Positions 24,009 through 33,870 are shown, counted from the first letter of the stretch. The stretch: DNA of 64,000 nt from Bradyrhizobium sp. B124 (GCF_038967635.1 NZ_CP152413.1:3286001-3350000), one strand, 5' to 3'. The notes: a model not told the origin generated them from the sequence alone. Numbers and translations: made by a program.

Positions 24009-25199
24009 TCACGCCATGAGATGCGACGAATTCCACCCCCTGCCGTGGTCACCGGGCGCTTCCCAGCCCACCTCGGAGACGAGCAGCGTGTCCTCGAGCT
24101 TGATGTAACCGCGCACCGGATGCAGCAGCGCGGTTTCGATCGAGATCACCATCCCGCATTCGAGCGGCCGGTCGGCGTCATACGGCGCGTAAGGCACCGG
24201 GCCGGTCGCGGTGAGGCGCGGCGCTTCGTGACTGACAAGCCCGATGCCGTGCGCGGTGAAGTCGAGCACAGCGCGATGCGACGAGGCTTTGACGGCCGCC
24301 TCGCCCGCCGCAATGATGTCGCCACCCAAGGCGCCCGGCCGGATTGCGCGCCGGGCCACTTGCTGGATTTCCTCGACCTGTTGCAGCAACTCGCGCAGCT
24401 CGCTGTCGGGCTCACCCAGAATACCCATGCGGCTGAGGTCGCCGATATAGCCCCGGTAGTTTCCGCCGGAATCGATCGAGATCACGTCGCCCTCCGCAAG
24501 GCGCTGGTTCGACGGCGCGCGGTTATGGCTCTTGCCCGCGGCGATCAAGCAATATTCGAACACGAGATCACGTTCCTGCTCCTCACGGCGCAGACGGGCG
24601 ACGACGTCGTTCTTGGTCATGCCCGGTGCACAGCCCTTGAACGTCGCCATCATCGCATCGACGACCCGTTCGGAAGCTTCCCTGATGAGATCCAGTTCGA
24701 CCGGAGACTTGACGGCGCGAAGCCGTTCCAGCGTGAAATGGGCCTCGCGGACCTCGACGTGGCCAAGACCGGCAAGCAGATGATCCCTGGCGTCGGCCGG
24801 CAGGAAGCCGGCTTCGATGCCGACGCGCTTGGCGGCGCCCCCGAGCTTTCTCACATGATCAATGGCGAAGCCGATCGCATCGATCGTCCCCCATGCACCC
24901 GCTTTGACAATCGGCGCCGATATTCGTCCGAGCTCATGCTCGAACTTCTCCATGCGGTTGCCGATGTAGATGGAATTTTCAGGGTGCCCTTTCTGATAGA
25001 CGAAGACCGGCAGATAGCGGCTGGTGCCGATCGCCTCCATGACGTCGAAGAAGAAGAAACGATATCCACCGAGCAGGTACTGCACGTTGTGACGCGAAGT
25101 AACGACCAGGATGTCGAGCCCCGCCTCATCCATCAGCCGATCGAGTTTTGCAGTATCGAACGGCGCCGCCGTTGCGATCGTGTCGTGCGCATTGTCCAT
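24009..25199 (-). CDS. M24 family metallopeptidase (Xaa-Pro dipeptidase/creatinase fold)
   Basis: 396 residues. The N-terminal creatinase-like domain (about 1-150) precedes a pita-bread catalytic domain. The five metal ligands fall in IDSGGNYRGYIGDLSR (two Asp), FTAHGIGL (His), VISIETALL (Glu) and IKLEDTLLV (Glu). Such enzymes cleave Xaa-Pro dipeptides or C-N bonds of small compounds. It follows an MFS gene by 18 bp in the same direction and may therefore act on that transporter's substrate (inference). Confidence 0.9.
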   Translation of the reverse strand: MDNAHDTIATAAPFDTAKLDRLMDEAGLDILVVTSRHNVQYLLGGYRFFFFDVMEAIGTSRYLPVFVYQKGHPENSIYIGNRMEKFEHELGRISAPIVKAGAWGTIDAIGFAIDHVRKLGGAAKRVGIEAGFLPADARDHLLAGLGHVEVREAHFTLERLRAVKSPVELDLIREASERVVDAMMATFKGCAPGMTKNDVVARLRREEQERDLVFEYCLIAAGKSHNRAPSNQRLAEGDVISIDSGGNYRGYIGDLSRMGILGEPDSELRELLQQVEEIQQVARRAIRPGALGGDIIAAGEAAVKASSHRAVLDFTAHGIGLVSHEAPRLTATGPVPYAPYDADRPLECGMVISIETALLHPVRGYIKLEDTLLVSEVGWEAPGDHGRGWNSSHLMA

Positions 25200-25217
25200 G
25201 GTAAAACCTTCCGTCTT

Positions 25218-26636
25218 TCACTGTCCCGCAGCCGCTTTTGCGGCCAGCGGCGTCGGTGCGGCGCTCGAGCCCGCGTTTTCACCAAACAGAGCCACCGGGC
25301 GTCCGTGCGGCTCGACGCCGAGGAACGTAAAGGCAAGTCCAATCAGGAGGCCCGCGCCGGCAAGAAAGCAAAACGCCGGCATCACCGCTGACGCGGTCGC
25401 GCTGGGATGCACGACATTGTCAGCGCCGGCGATCAGTGCGAGACACAGGGGACCTACGATCTTGCCGACCCCGTTTGAGAGTTGAGCTAGGCCGACCGCG
25501 CGCCCCGAAAGCTGGACCGGAAAGATCTCTGCGGGATAGGGCCCGATGTTCGAGAATCCACCGTCGAAGAACACGGCGCCGACGATCAGGAAGATCAGAA
25601 ACAACGGGACCGAGCCGGCAAAGTCGGCATGAAAATAGGCCGCCAGCGCCAGCGAGACCGCGGTGCCATAGCCCATCAACTGGCCACACGGCTTGCGGCC
25701 GATCCGATTGGCGAGAAAGGCAAAGCCGGTTCGGCCAACAACGCCGGCGAGGCTGACATAGATGAACATCTTCGCCGCATCCTGGGGCGCGACGCCAAGC
25801 AGCAGCGCCACAATCGTCGGTCCCCACAAGAAGACGCCGTAATTCGCTGTGCTGGCGCCGAACCAAACCAGGACCGTCAACCAGAAGCGCCGCTGCTCTG
25901 CAAAGAGATCGGCGAATGTCGCCGGGTTCGCCGGCGGCAGCGTAGGCAGAACAAATGACTCGCCGTCGACCCGGTAGAGCTTTCGGATGGCCGCCTGCGC
26001 CTCGCGCACGCGACCCTTGCTGATCAGCCAGCGTGGCGATTCCGGCATGATGATCATGGTCAGAACCGCGAGGATGATCGGCAGAAAGCCGACCGCCGCC
26101 AGGCCGCGCCAGCCGACCAGCGGCAACAGGAAGCTCGCCGTCACCGACGCCGACAGCACGCCGAAGGCGACCGGAACGACCACGAGGCTCGTGACCAAGG
26201 TGCGGTGGCGGGTCGGTGCAAATTCGACGATGGCAGGAACCGCCGCCGCCGCGCCCGCGGCAAGGCCGAAGCCGACGAAAAAGCGCAGGATCGCAAACGC
26301 AATCCAGCCGTCTTCCGGAATGAACGCGATTGCGCCGGAGGTCAGGCCGCACAGCAGAACGCCGGCAACCGCCAGCGGCTTGCGCCCGAATCGGTCGGCG
26401 AGGACCCCTGCGGCGAACGCCCCCAGCATCGCCCCGATGCCGGCGCTCATCAGCATGATCGAGGTCTGGCCGAACGTCAGGTGCCATTTCGGCGCCAGCA
26501 CCGAGACCAGAAATCCGACCACAAAGAAATCGAAGAAATCCACCACGCCGGAGATGGCGAAGATGATGATCGATAGCCAATAGCGCGTCGTCACCGGCGC
26601 TTCGTCGAACGGCACAGCGTTCGCTTGCTCAGCCAT
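25218..26636 (-). CDS. MFS transporter, aromatic-acid/sugar-porter-like
   Basis: 472 residues with about 12 hydrophobic segments. The loop 2-3 motif GVLADRFGRKPLAVAG and the second-half VGRTGFAFLANRIGRKPCGQ are MFS signatures. FDFFVVGFLVSVLAP in helix 1 resembles AAHS-type aromatic-acid symporters. It heads a pair with the M24 peptidase and lies 18 bp downstream of the hydrolase gene, so it could belong to the monooxygenase/hydrolase transcript. Confidence 0.9.
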   Translation of the reverse strand: MAEQANAVPFDEAPVTTRYWLSIIIFAISGVVDFFDFFVVGFLVSVLAPKWHLTFGQTSIMLMSAGIGAMLGAFAAGVLADRFGRKPLAVAGVLLCGLTSGAIAFIPEDGWIAFAILRFFVGFGLAAGAAAAVPAIVEFAPTRHRTLVTSLVVVPVAFGVLSASVTASFLLPLVGWRGLAAVGFLPIILAVLTMIIMPESPRWLISKGRVREAQAAIRKLYRVDGESFVLPTLPPANPATFADLFAEQRRFWLTVLVWFGASTANYGVFLWGPTIVALLLGVAPQDAAKMFIYVSLAGVVGRTGFAFLANRIGRKPCGQLMGYGTAVSLALAAYFHADFAGSVPLFLIFLIVGAVFFDGGFSNIGPYPAEIFPVQLSGRAVGLAQLSNGVGKIVGPLCLALIAGADNVVHPSATASAVMPAFCFLAGAGLLIGLAFTFLGVEPHGRPVALFGENAGSSAAPTPLAAKAAAGQ

Positions 26637-26654
26637 AGTCTCCCCCTGTTGTTG

Positions 26655-27446
26655 TCAAGCCGCCTTCTTTTTCGAATTCAGGAATGCCGTCACCGCTTCT
26701 GCGACCCGCTCAGGGGCCTGGATCGACGCGACATGTCCGACATCCGCAATGGTCCTGGTCTCGACGTGCGCAAGGTCGCGGGCGAGCGCAAATGTCTCCG
26801 CGTTCGGGATCAGCCGGTCGTCAGCACCGGCGAGCAGCAAGGTCGGACGATCAAAGCCCGTCAGATCGGCGGCGACGGGCTGCGCGAGCAAGGCGCCGCG
26901 TCGTGCCTTCTGGCCGTCGTCGCGGTTGGAGCCACGGAAGATGTCGATCAACTCGGGCCGCGCGCGCAGATAGCCCGGCGGGAAGAAGAACTCCGCGATC
27001 TTCGGCGCGTTGGCTGCGGTGTCCGCGCGGTACGACGCGAGTGTGCGGAAGACATCCGCATTCACCTCCAGCGGGCTCCTGTTGACCTTCCAGGTGCTGC
27101 TCAGGATCAGACGGTCGATGCGGCCAGGATGGCGGGCTGCCAGCACTTGCGCGATCTGGCCGCCCAGCGAGGTCCCGAAGACATGGGCACGATCGTAGCC
27201 GAGCCCCCTGATCAAGGCCGCGGCATCATCAGCCAGATCGGCCAGCGAATAGGACGACGCAGGATTCCTGGTGGCGCCGGAATCGCGCTGGTCATAGGCG
27301 ATCACCGTAAGATGCGCCGCCAGCGCCGGCGCAAGGCCGTCGAACATCGAGTGATCGGCCTCGCCGCCGTGCAACAGTACGATCGGTTCGCCGCATCCGG
27401 TTTTCTCGAACGCCGTGACGACGTCGCCAGATTCGAACGATTGCAT
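26655..27446 (-). CDS. Alpha/beta hydrolase
   Basis: 263 residues from ATG 27446, with GGAGGC at ideal spacing just upstream. Catalytic features: oxyanion-hole HGGEADHSMF, nucleophile elbow FGTSLGGQ, LLAGADDRLIP (Asp) and VGHVASIQAPE (His). It starts 11 bp after the monooxygenase stop. It could hydrolyse an ester or lactone product, or a C-C bond after ring cleavage. The extended frame upstream to 27530 is not used because it overlaps the monooxygenase gene. Confidence 0.9.
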   Translation of the reverse strand: MQSFESGDVVTAFEKTGCGEPIVLLHGGEADHSMFDGLAPALAAHLTVIAYDQRDSGATRNPASSYSLADLADDAAALIRGLGYDRAHVFGTSLGGQIAQVLAARHPGRIDRLILSSTWKVNRSPLEVNADVFRTLASYRADTAANAPKIAEFFFPPGYLRARPELIDIFRGSNRDDGQKARRGALLAQPVAADLTGFDRPTLLLAGADDRLIPNAETFALARDLAHVETRTIADVGHVASIQAPERVAEAVTAFLNSKKKAA

Positions 27447-27457
27447 GGGAGCCTCCG

Positions 27458-29077
27458 TCAGTGCAGCAACGTCGAAAGCGCGCCAGCCAGTTCCTTCGCC
27501 GGATCCGACGGCACCCACGGCATCCGCCACGCCACGTGTCCGTCAGGGCGCACCAGCACGGCGCCGCGCATGCCGAGCTGGAAGCCGTCTGCCGGGTCAG
27601 CCGACGGCAGCTGTTTCAGCGAGAGCGGCAGGCCGGTCTTCTCCGACACCTGCTTCCCCGCCTCGAGCCACTCGCTGCCGAGCGGCCCGGTGACGACGGT
27701 GAATGCCTTGTCGAACCAGTCGAGCGTCGATTTCTTGCGCGAAGGCTCGAGCCACATATGCGGAAAGCGCGCGCCGGGACGGTCGGACGGCGTGTAGTAG
27801 CGGGAGTTCAACGCCTTCGCGACGGTGCCATCGGGAATGACAGCGCCCTCCTCGTAATTGTGTCCGAGGTTCTGCCCGATGCTGTGCAGATGATTGTCCA
27901 TATCGTTGATCCAGAACCTGATCCGGTCCGGATTGCGCGATCGCACGGCGTCGTCGGTCAGCCCAAATCGCAGCCGATTGCCGTAGCTGAAATTGGCATT
28001 GGATTGCGCGATCGGGCGGCGTTCGCTGGAATAGCTGTCGAGCAGCTTTTCGTCCGCGAGTCCCTTCAACACGAAGGCGAGCTTCCAGGCGAGATTATGC
28101 GCGTCCTGAACGCCGGAGTTCAGGCCGAAGCCACCGGTCGGCGGAAAGCGGTGCGCGCAGTCGCCGACCAGAAACACTCGGCCCTTTCGAAAGGTCTCGG
28201 CCACCTGCATGCTGACGCGCCAGATCGAACGATTCAAAAGCGTGACGTCGAGGTCGGGAATGCCGACATGGCCTCGCGCGATCTCGATGAACTCCTGGTC
28301 GGTCCACGGCCGCTCGCGATCGTCCTTGGTCAGGCCGATCTGCGTCACGGTGAGCCAGCGATCCCGGCCGTTGGTGTTCAGGATGCCGGCACGCGGCAGA
28401 TCGGGCCTGTCCGGGACGATGATGAAGCCCGCGGCCTCACGCGCGATCGGCAACCGCGACAGATCGGCCCGCCAATACTCGTTCGACATCACCGCCAGCG
28501 TGGACGGCCCGACCATCTCGATCCCCGCGCTGCGCCGCGTCTGGCTGCCCGCGCCATCGGCGGCGATCAGGTAGGTCGCCGTCCACTGCGTCACCTCGCC
28601 GGTCTTTTCGCAACGTGTCGTGACGTTGACGCCGCTGTTGGTCTCCTCGAACGATTCACAGGCCGTGTTGAACAGGACCGTGGCGTGCTTGGACTTCTCG
28701 ACCACGCGCAGAATTTCTTCCTCGACCGCATCCTGGGCGACCAGGCTCTTCCAGGCGGGGGTATGTCCGACATTGGGCTCGGGACGGGTGCGGCCGAACT
28801 CGTGACCCGCGATGCTGTCGAGGAACACGAACATGTCGGAATTGTCCTGCAGGCCGCGATCGCGGATCGCCTGCTCGATCCCCCACTGCCGGAAGATCTC
28901 CATGGTGCGGACCCAGCAGCCGCGCGACTTGGGATGATCCGTTGTCGTCGGGCTCTTCTCGACCACGACGCAGTCGATGCCGAAGCGATCGAGCAGCAGC
29001 GACATCGCAAGCCCGACCGGCCCGCCGCCGGCGATGAATACGGACGTCTGGCGTGCCTCATCGGTGGCGATGCCCAT
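27458..29077 (-). CDS. FAD-dependent aromatic monooxygenase (PheA/MhpA type)
   Basis: 539 residues. The FAD Rossmann motif GGGPVG is at 17-22, the DG motif sits in AADGAGSQTRR, and the GD motif is GDCAHRFPPTGGFGLN (about residue 310). The C-terminal thioredoxin-like domain typical of phenol hydroxylases is present in the last 130 residues. It would hydroxylate a phenolic ring using NAD(P)H and O2. First gene of a minus-strand unit divergent from the LysR gene. Substrate not deducible. Confidence 0.92.
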   Translation of the reverse strand: MGIATDEARQTSVFIAGGGPVGLAMSLLLDRFGIDCVVVEKSPTTTDHPKSRGCWVRTMEIFRQWGIEQAIRDRGLQDNSDMFVFLDSIAGHEFGRTRPEPNVGHTPAWKSLVAQDAVEEEILRVVEKSKHATVLFNTACESFEETNSGVNVTTRCEKTGEVTQWTATYLIAADGAGSQTRRSAGIEMVGPSTLAVMSNEYWRADLSRLPIAREAAGFIIVPDRPDLPRAGILNTNGRDRWLTVTQIGLTKDDRERPWTDQEFIEIARGHVGIPDLDVTLLNRSIWRVSMQVAETFRKGRVFLVGDCAHRFPPTGGFGLNSGVQDAHNLAWKLAFVLKGLADEKLLDSYSSERRPIAQSNANFSYGNRLRFGLTDDAVRSRNPDRIRFWINDMDNHLHSIGQNLGHNYEEGAVIPDGTVAKALNSRYYTPSDRPGARFPHMWLEPSRKKSTLDWFDKAFTVVTGPLGSEWLEAGKQVSEKTGLPLSLKQLPSADPADGFQLGMRGAVLVRPDGHVAWRMPWVPSDPAKELAGALSTLLH

Positions 29078-29157
29078 CCTCGTCTCTCCTCGGTTTGATC
29101 GTTGGGGAGAGACTGCTCTCTTTTTGGTATCTCACAAGAATATGTTTGATATGGTAT

Positions 29158-29176
29158 CCATCTCGAATTGAGATGG
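29158..29176. promoter_or_regulatory. LysR-type operator in the divergent promoter
   Basis: Perfect dyad CCATCTC-GAATT-GAGATGG containing ATC-N9-GAT, the T-N11-A form expected of a LysR regulator. It lies 11 bp before the lysR start and 80 bp from the monooxygenase start. Confidence 0.65.
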
Positions 29177-29186
29177 AGCGCCCGTC

Positions 29187-30083
29187 ATGGACCTGCGGCA
29201 GATCCGCTATTTCGTTGCAGTCGCCGAGCGTGGCGGCTTTGCCGCCGCAGCGAGCACGCTGAACGTCGCCCAGTCGGCGCTCAGCCGCCACGTCAAGGAG
29301 CTCGAAGACGAATTGGGCGGCGCCCTGCTCGAACGCGGCGCGCGCGGAGTCTCGGTTACGGAATCCGGCAAGGTGCTGCTCGCGCGCGGACGCTGGCTGC
29401 TCGGCATGATCGACGACATCAAGGCCGAGGTGCGCACGGAAAATCGCGAGCCCAGCGGTACGGTGCGGATCGGCGCGCCGCCAAGCCTCGGCGATATCCT
29501 CTACCCGGCGCTCGCCCAGATATTCGTGAAGCAATTTCCACGCGTACGGCTCGAATTGAATGAGGTCCTGACCGAAAACGCATCCGAACGCCTGCTGCGC
29601 GGTGAGCTCGATCTGGCGATCGTGACGACGCCGCCTCCCAACGATCACCTCGACTATGAACTGCTCATGGTCGAACAGGTGTTCCTGATCGGGCCATCGC
29701 GCGATCCGCTGCTGAAGCGCGGTAGACTGACCCGCAAGGAGTTCGATGCCCTGCCGTCCGCTGTGGGCCCGCTCAGCCGCAACCCGTTTCCGTCGACAAC
29801 GCTCTGCGCGGTTCGGGTCGACAACAGCACCCCGATGAAGCGCATGGTGGCCGCAGGCCTCGGCTATGCATTGCTGCCGTTCTCCGGCATTCACCAGGAA
29901 GTCGCTGCCGGTACGCTAGCGGCAGCGCTGTTGCCGTGGATGCGCGCCGACCGCGTCCTGGCATTGCCGCGTGGACGGCCGGTCAGCCGGGCAACGCGTG
30001 AAGCGATTGCAACGTTGAAGAAGATCTGCCGCGCTTTGATCGATGACGGAATTATCCTGACCGCACCGGCGCGCAAGAGCTGA
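29187..30083 (+). CDS. LysR family transcriptional regulator
   Basis: 298 residues. The N-terminal helix-turn-helix (MDLRQIRYFVAVAERGGF, AQSALSRHVKELEDELG) is followed by a LysR substrate-binding domain (GTVRIGAPPSLGDIL onward). It is divergent from the monooxygenase gene and upstream of the Rieske oxygenase genes, so it probably activates one or both in response to an aromatic inducer. Confidence 0.95.
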   Translation: MDLRQIRYFVAVAERGGFAAAASTLNVAQSALSRHVKELEDELGGALLERGARGVSVTESGKVLLARGRWLLGMIDDIKAEVRTENREPSGTVRIGAPPSLGDILYPALAQIFVKQFPRVRLELNEVLTENASERLLRGELDLAIVTTPPPNDHLDYELLMVEQVFLIGPSRDPLLKRGRLTRKEFDALPSAVGPLSRNPFPSTTLCAVRVDNSTPMKRMVAAGLGYALLPFSGIHQEVAAGTLAAALLPWMRADRVLALPRGRPVSRATREAIATLKKICRALIDDGIILTAPARKS

Positions 30084-30297
30084 GCATGATTCCGCGCTGC
30101 ACGCGCGGGCTCCATTCGCGGCATCCCGCCGCCCGTTCCAGGCGGCCCGGCCTCACCGCGTCCGCTCCGGGTTCACCAATCGCCTTGACCATAGTTGTCA
30201 TGACAACTATAGAGTCGTTCCAAGATTGGCGATCAAGCCGGCTGTTCCCGCCGTGGAACGCGCCTTGCAGCCGGCGGCAAGCCGAAGGGAGGACGTG

Positions 30298-31671
30298 ATG
30301 AACGCTGCTTCGCAGAACCACGCGGCACGGCTGCGGGAGATTTCCCGGCTGATTGACGACCGCCCCAGCGAACGCATCTTCCAGGTCGATCGCCGGATCT
30401 TCAGCGATCCCGACGTGTTCGATGCCGAACTCAGGCATATTTTCGAGGCCACGTGGAATTTCATCGGCTTGGAATCCCAGATCGCCCGGCCCAACGACTT
30501 CGTCACCACCCATATCGGCCGGCATCCGATTCTGGTGATGCGGAGCGCCGAGGGCAAGGTCGGCGCCTTCCTCAACACCTGCCGGCATCGCGGCACGGTC
30601 GTCTGCCCCTTCAAACAGGGCCGGCAGAAATTCCATGTCTGCCGCTATCATGGCTGGGCCTACGACTCGAGCGGCCGCAACATCTCGGTGACCGAGGAAG
30701 CGAGCGGGCAGTATCCGCCGTCCTTCTCGAACCAGAATCACGACCTGCTCCCGGTCGCCCGGCTCGGCTCGTATCGCGGATTCCTGTTCGCAAGCCTCTC
30801 TGCCGACGTTCCACAACTGGAAGATTTTCTCGGCGACACCCGCGCCTTCCTCGACCTCATCATCGATCAGAGCGACAGCGGTGAAGTCGAGTTCGTGCCG
30901 GGCGCCAGCACCTACACGTTCGATGCAAACTGGAAACTGCAGTTCGAGAATGGTCTCGACTATTATCATTTCGCGACCACCCACAGCTCCTACGTCGATA
31001 TCCTGAAGAAGCGCAACGCCACCGCCGGACCGGACGCCGGATTCACGGCGGAGCCGGAAGGCGAACAGGAAGGACAAGGCAGCTTCAGCTTCGACTATGG
31101 CCATGCCGTCAACTGGTCGATCAAGCGGACGCAACTCTATGGCCGTCCGCTCGGCATGGATCCGGCGCGTCTCGATGCCGTGCGGCAGCGCGTCGGCAGC
31201 ACCCGCGCCAAGTGGATGCTTCGGCAACGCAACCTCACGATTTTTCCGAACCTGCAGGTGATCGACATCCTGTCGGCGCAGGTACGAACCTGGCGGCCGC
31301 TGGCGCCGGACAAGACCGAGATGGTGTCGCACTGTCTGGCTCCGGTCGGCGAAAGCGCTGCGGCGCGCACGCTTCGGATTCGCAACTACGAAGACTTCTT
31401 CAACGCATCCGGGCTCGCGAGCTCCGACGACAACGTGATGTATGAATTCTGCCAGACCGGCTACGACGCGACGTCGGCCGCGCCCACGCAAGGCTATCTG
31501 CGCGGCGTTGCAGACGTCGGCCACGGCGAAAGCGCGCACACGCGCGAGCTCGGCATAACGGCGTCCGAATGGTCGTTCGGCCCCACCAGCTTCGGCGGCG
31601 AGACGAATTTCCACCCCGGCTATCGTGAATGGCGCAGGCTGTTGCAGCACGCCGCGGGGGAGACGGCGTGA
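30298..31671 (+). CDS. Aromatic-ring-hydroxylating dioxygenase, alpha subunit
   Basis: 457 residues from ATG 30298, preceded by GAAGGGAGG. The Rieske site is CRHRG (Cys95, His97) and CRYHGW (Cys115, His118). The mononuclear iron site is DYYHFATTH (Asp221 bridge, His224, His229) plus a later carboxylate. Size and order resemble anthranilate/benzoate-type dioxygenases. It adds both atoms of O2 to a ring, or may demethylate or decarboxylate it. The stop shares one base with the beta-subunit start. Confidence 0.94.
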   Translation: MNAASQNHAARLREISRLIDDRPSERIFQVDRRIFSDPDVFDAELRHIFEATWNFIGLESQIARPNDFVTTHIGRHPILVMRSAEGKVGAFLNTCRHRGTVVCPFKQGRQKFHVCRYHGWAYDSSGRNISVTEEASGQYPPSFSNQNHDLLPVARLGSYRGFLFASLSADVPQLEDFLGDTRAFLDLIIDQSDSGEVEFVPGASTYTFDANWKLQFENGLDYYHFATTHSSYVDILKKRNATAGPDAGFTAEPEGEQEGQGSFSFDYGHAVNWSIKRTQLYGRPLGMDPARLDAVRQRVGSTRAKWMLRQRNLTIFPNLQVIDILSAQVRTWRPLAPDKTEMVSHCLAPVGESAAARTLRIRNYEDFFNASGLASSDDNVMYEFCQTGYDATSAAPTQGYLRGVADVGHGESAHTRELGITASEWSFGPTSFGGETNFHPGYREWRRLLQHAAGETA

Positions 31672-32186
31672 TGGCTGGCAGCGCAATCGAACAAGCCGAC
31701 GCTCAGGCGGTCGCCGCCGCTGTCATCTTCCGCGAGGCCCGCCTGCTCGACACCGGCGAATGGACCGATTGGGTCGCGATGTACAGCGAGGACGCCGTCT
31801 ACTGGGTGCCGGGATGGCTCGACGAATACACCACCACCAGTGATCCCGATACGCAGGTCTCGCTGCTTTACCACGACGCCCGGCGCGGACTGGAAGAGCG
31901 GATCGCACGCATCGAGTCGCGCAAATCGATCACCGCGTTGCCGTTGCCGCGCACTGTGCACCAGATCTCGAACCTGGAAGCGTCCGAGAGCGGACCTGAC
32001 GAGATCATCTGTCAGTCGGTGTTCTCGGTGCACGTCTACGACCCGCGCATAGCCAAGGAACATCTGCGCCACGGGCGCTATCAGCACACGCTGCGACGTG
32101 ACGGCGACACGTGGAAGATCGCGCGCAAGGTCATCACGCTGGTCAACGACCGCGTCCCGACCGTGCTCGATTTCTACAGCATCTGA
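31671..32186 (+). CDS. Aromatic-ring-hydroxylating dioxygenase, beta subunit
   Basis: 171 residues from ATG 31671. The cystatin-like beta-subunit pattern is visible (FREARLLDTGEWTDWVAMY, YWVPGW, RIARIESR, VLDFYSI ending). It is structural and forms the hexamer with the alpha subunit. Coupled to alpha by a 1-bp overlap. Confidence 0.93.
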   Translation: MAGSAIEQADAQAVAAAVIFREARLLDTGEWTDWVAMYSEDAVYWVPGWLDEYTTTSDPDTQVSLLYHDARRGLEERIARIESRKSITALPLPRTVHQISNLEASESGPDEIICQSVFSVHVYDPRIAKEHLRHGRYQHTLRRDGDTWKIARKVITLVNDRVPTVLDFYSI

Positions 32187-32194
32187 GAGGGGAC

Positions 32195-32518
32195 ATGACG
32201 GACGAAGGAAGCTGGCACGAAGCTGCCGCGCTCGGCACGTTGAACGAGGGCGAACCCCACGGCGTCGAAATCGCCGGCCATCACATCGCGCTCTATCGCG
32301 TCGGCAATGAGTACTACGCCACCAGCAATATCTGCACCCATGCGGAAGCACTCTTGTCCGACGGCATGCTGGACGGTTGCGAAATCGAATGCCCGCTGCA
32401 TATGGGCCGCTTCGACATCAGGACCGGCGAGGCGCTGACCAGTCCGGTCGAAATCGACATCCAGACCTATCCGGTGCGCGTGGCGGGCGACCGGCTGGAA
32501 GTCTGCCTGCCCGCATAG
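32195..32518 (+). CDS. Rieske [2Fe-2S] ferredoxin
   Basis: 107 residues from ATG 32195, with GAGGGG upstream. The cluster ligands are CTH (Cys47, His49) and CPLH (Cys66, His69). It passes electrons to the terminal oxygenase. No reductase gene accompanies it, so electrons must come from a reductase encoded elsewhere. Confidence 0.94.
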   Translation: MTDEGSWHEAAALGTLNEGEPHGVEIAGHHIALYRVGNEYYATSNICTHAEALLSDGMLDGCEIECPLHMGRFDIRTGEALTSPVEIDIQTYPVRVAGDRLEVCLPA

Positions 32519-32556
32519 CGCGACCGTCAAATAATCAAGAATCGGGGGAAGCCGGG

Positions 32557-33870
32557 ATGACCGAAGTCGTGATGGACAAGGCGGCGAGTGCGACCGCCGA
32601 TCCGGAGATCGAGCGCAGCACGATCCGCAAGGTCGCGCTGCGCCTGATGTGGTTCGTGATGGCGATGTACTTTCTCGCCATTCTCGACCGTGGCAACATC
32701 TCCTTTGCCGCGCTGCAGATGAACAAGGAGCTCGGGCTCAATGCCGAGATGTTCGGCATCGCGGTCGGGATCATGTACTTCACCTATTCGATCTTCGAGA
32801 TCCCGAGCAATCTCATCCTCAGCAAGTACGGCGCACGCATTACGCTGACGCGGATCGCAATCCTGTGGGGCATCGCCACGGTGCTGATGGCCTTCACGCA
32901 GGGCCCGCTCAGCCTCTATGCATTCCGCGGCTTCCTCGGCTTTGCCGAGTCCGGCCTGTTTCCCGGCGTCATGCTGCTGCTGAGCCTCTGGTTTCCGTTC
33001 AGCTACCGCGCCCGCTACAACGCGATGTTCAATTATGCGGTGCCGATCTCCTACATCTTCGCCTCGCTGATCTCCGGCGCCATCCTCGAACTGAACGGAA
33101 CGTTCGGCATTTCGGGCTGGAAATGGCTGTTCATCCTCGAAGGCGTGCCGCCCATCATCCTGGGCATCGTCGGCATCTTCTATCTGACCGACCGCCCGCA
33201 GCAAGCGAGCTGGCTGTCGACGGCGCAGCGCAACTGGCTGACCGGTGCACTGGAGCGCGACGCCAAGGCGACCGGGGTGGTGCATGCCGAGGGCGTGCTC
33301 AGGACCATCACCAAGCCGATGGTGCTGCTGTTCGGCCTGTGCAATTTCGGCCTGTTCTGCGGGCTGGCTTCGCTGTTCCCCTGGCTGCCGCAGATCATCA
33401 AGTCGTTCGGCCTGCCGAATTCGCAGGTCGGCTTCGTCACCGCGATCCCGCCGATCGCCGGCCTGATCGGCATGATTGCCCTGTCGCGGCACTCCGATCA
33501 TGTCGGTGAGCGCTTCTACTATGCCGCGACGACCTTCGTGATCGCGGCCGCAGGCTTCGCCATCGCTGCCTTTTCCACATCGCCGGTCTGGATCATCATC
33601 GGATTCATGGTTGCCAATGTCGGCGTCTATGGTACGCAGGCCGTGTTCTGGACCATTCCGCAGTCCTACATGTCGCGGCAGAGCGCGCCGGGAGCGATCG
33701 GTCTGGTCAGTACCATCGGCAGCATCGGAGGTGCGACGATCCCGATCGTGATCGGACGCGCCAAGGATGCCTCCGGCAGCTTCACCACCGGCTTCCTCGT
33801 GGTATCGGGCGTTCTCCTCGTCGCGGCGGTCCTGGTCTTGATCGCGCGCACACAACTCGTGAAAGAATGA
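32557..33870 (+). CDS. MFS transporter, anion:cation symporter (ACS) family
   Basis: 437 residues from ATG 32557. Twelve predicted membrane segments. The ACS signatures YFLAILDRGNISFAALQM in helix 1 and FAESGLFPGVMLLLSLWFP in helix 4 are clear. Homologues import organic anions such as aromatic acids. It is downstream of the ferredoxin gene in the same operon and likely imports the dioxygenase substrate. Confidence 0.93.
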   Translation: MTEVVMDKAASATADPEIERSTIRKVALRLMWFVMAMYFLAILDRGNISFAALQMNKELGLNAEMFGIAVGIMYFTYSIFEIPSNLILSKYGARITLTRIAILWGIATVLMAFTQGPLSLYAFRGFLGFAESGLFPGVMLLLSLWFPFSYRARYNAMFNYAVPISYIFASLISGAILELNGTFGISGWKWLFILEGVPPIILGIVGIFYLTDRPQQASWLSTAQRNWLTGALERDAKATGVVHAEGVLRTITKPMVLLFGLCNFGLFCGLASLFPWLPQIIKSFGLPNSQVGFVTAIPPIAGLIGMIALSRHSDHVGERFYYAATTFVIAAAGFAIAAFSTSPVWIIIGFMVANVGVYGTQAVFWTIPQSYMSRQSAPGAIGLVSTIGSIGGATIPIVIGRAKDASGSFTTGFLVVSGVLLVAAVLVLIARTQLVKE

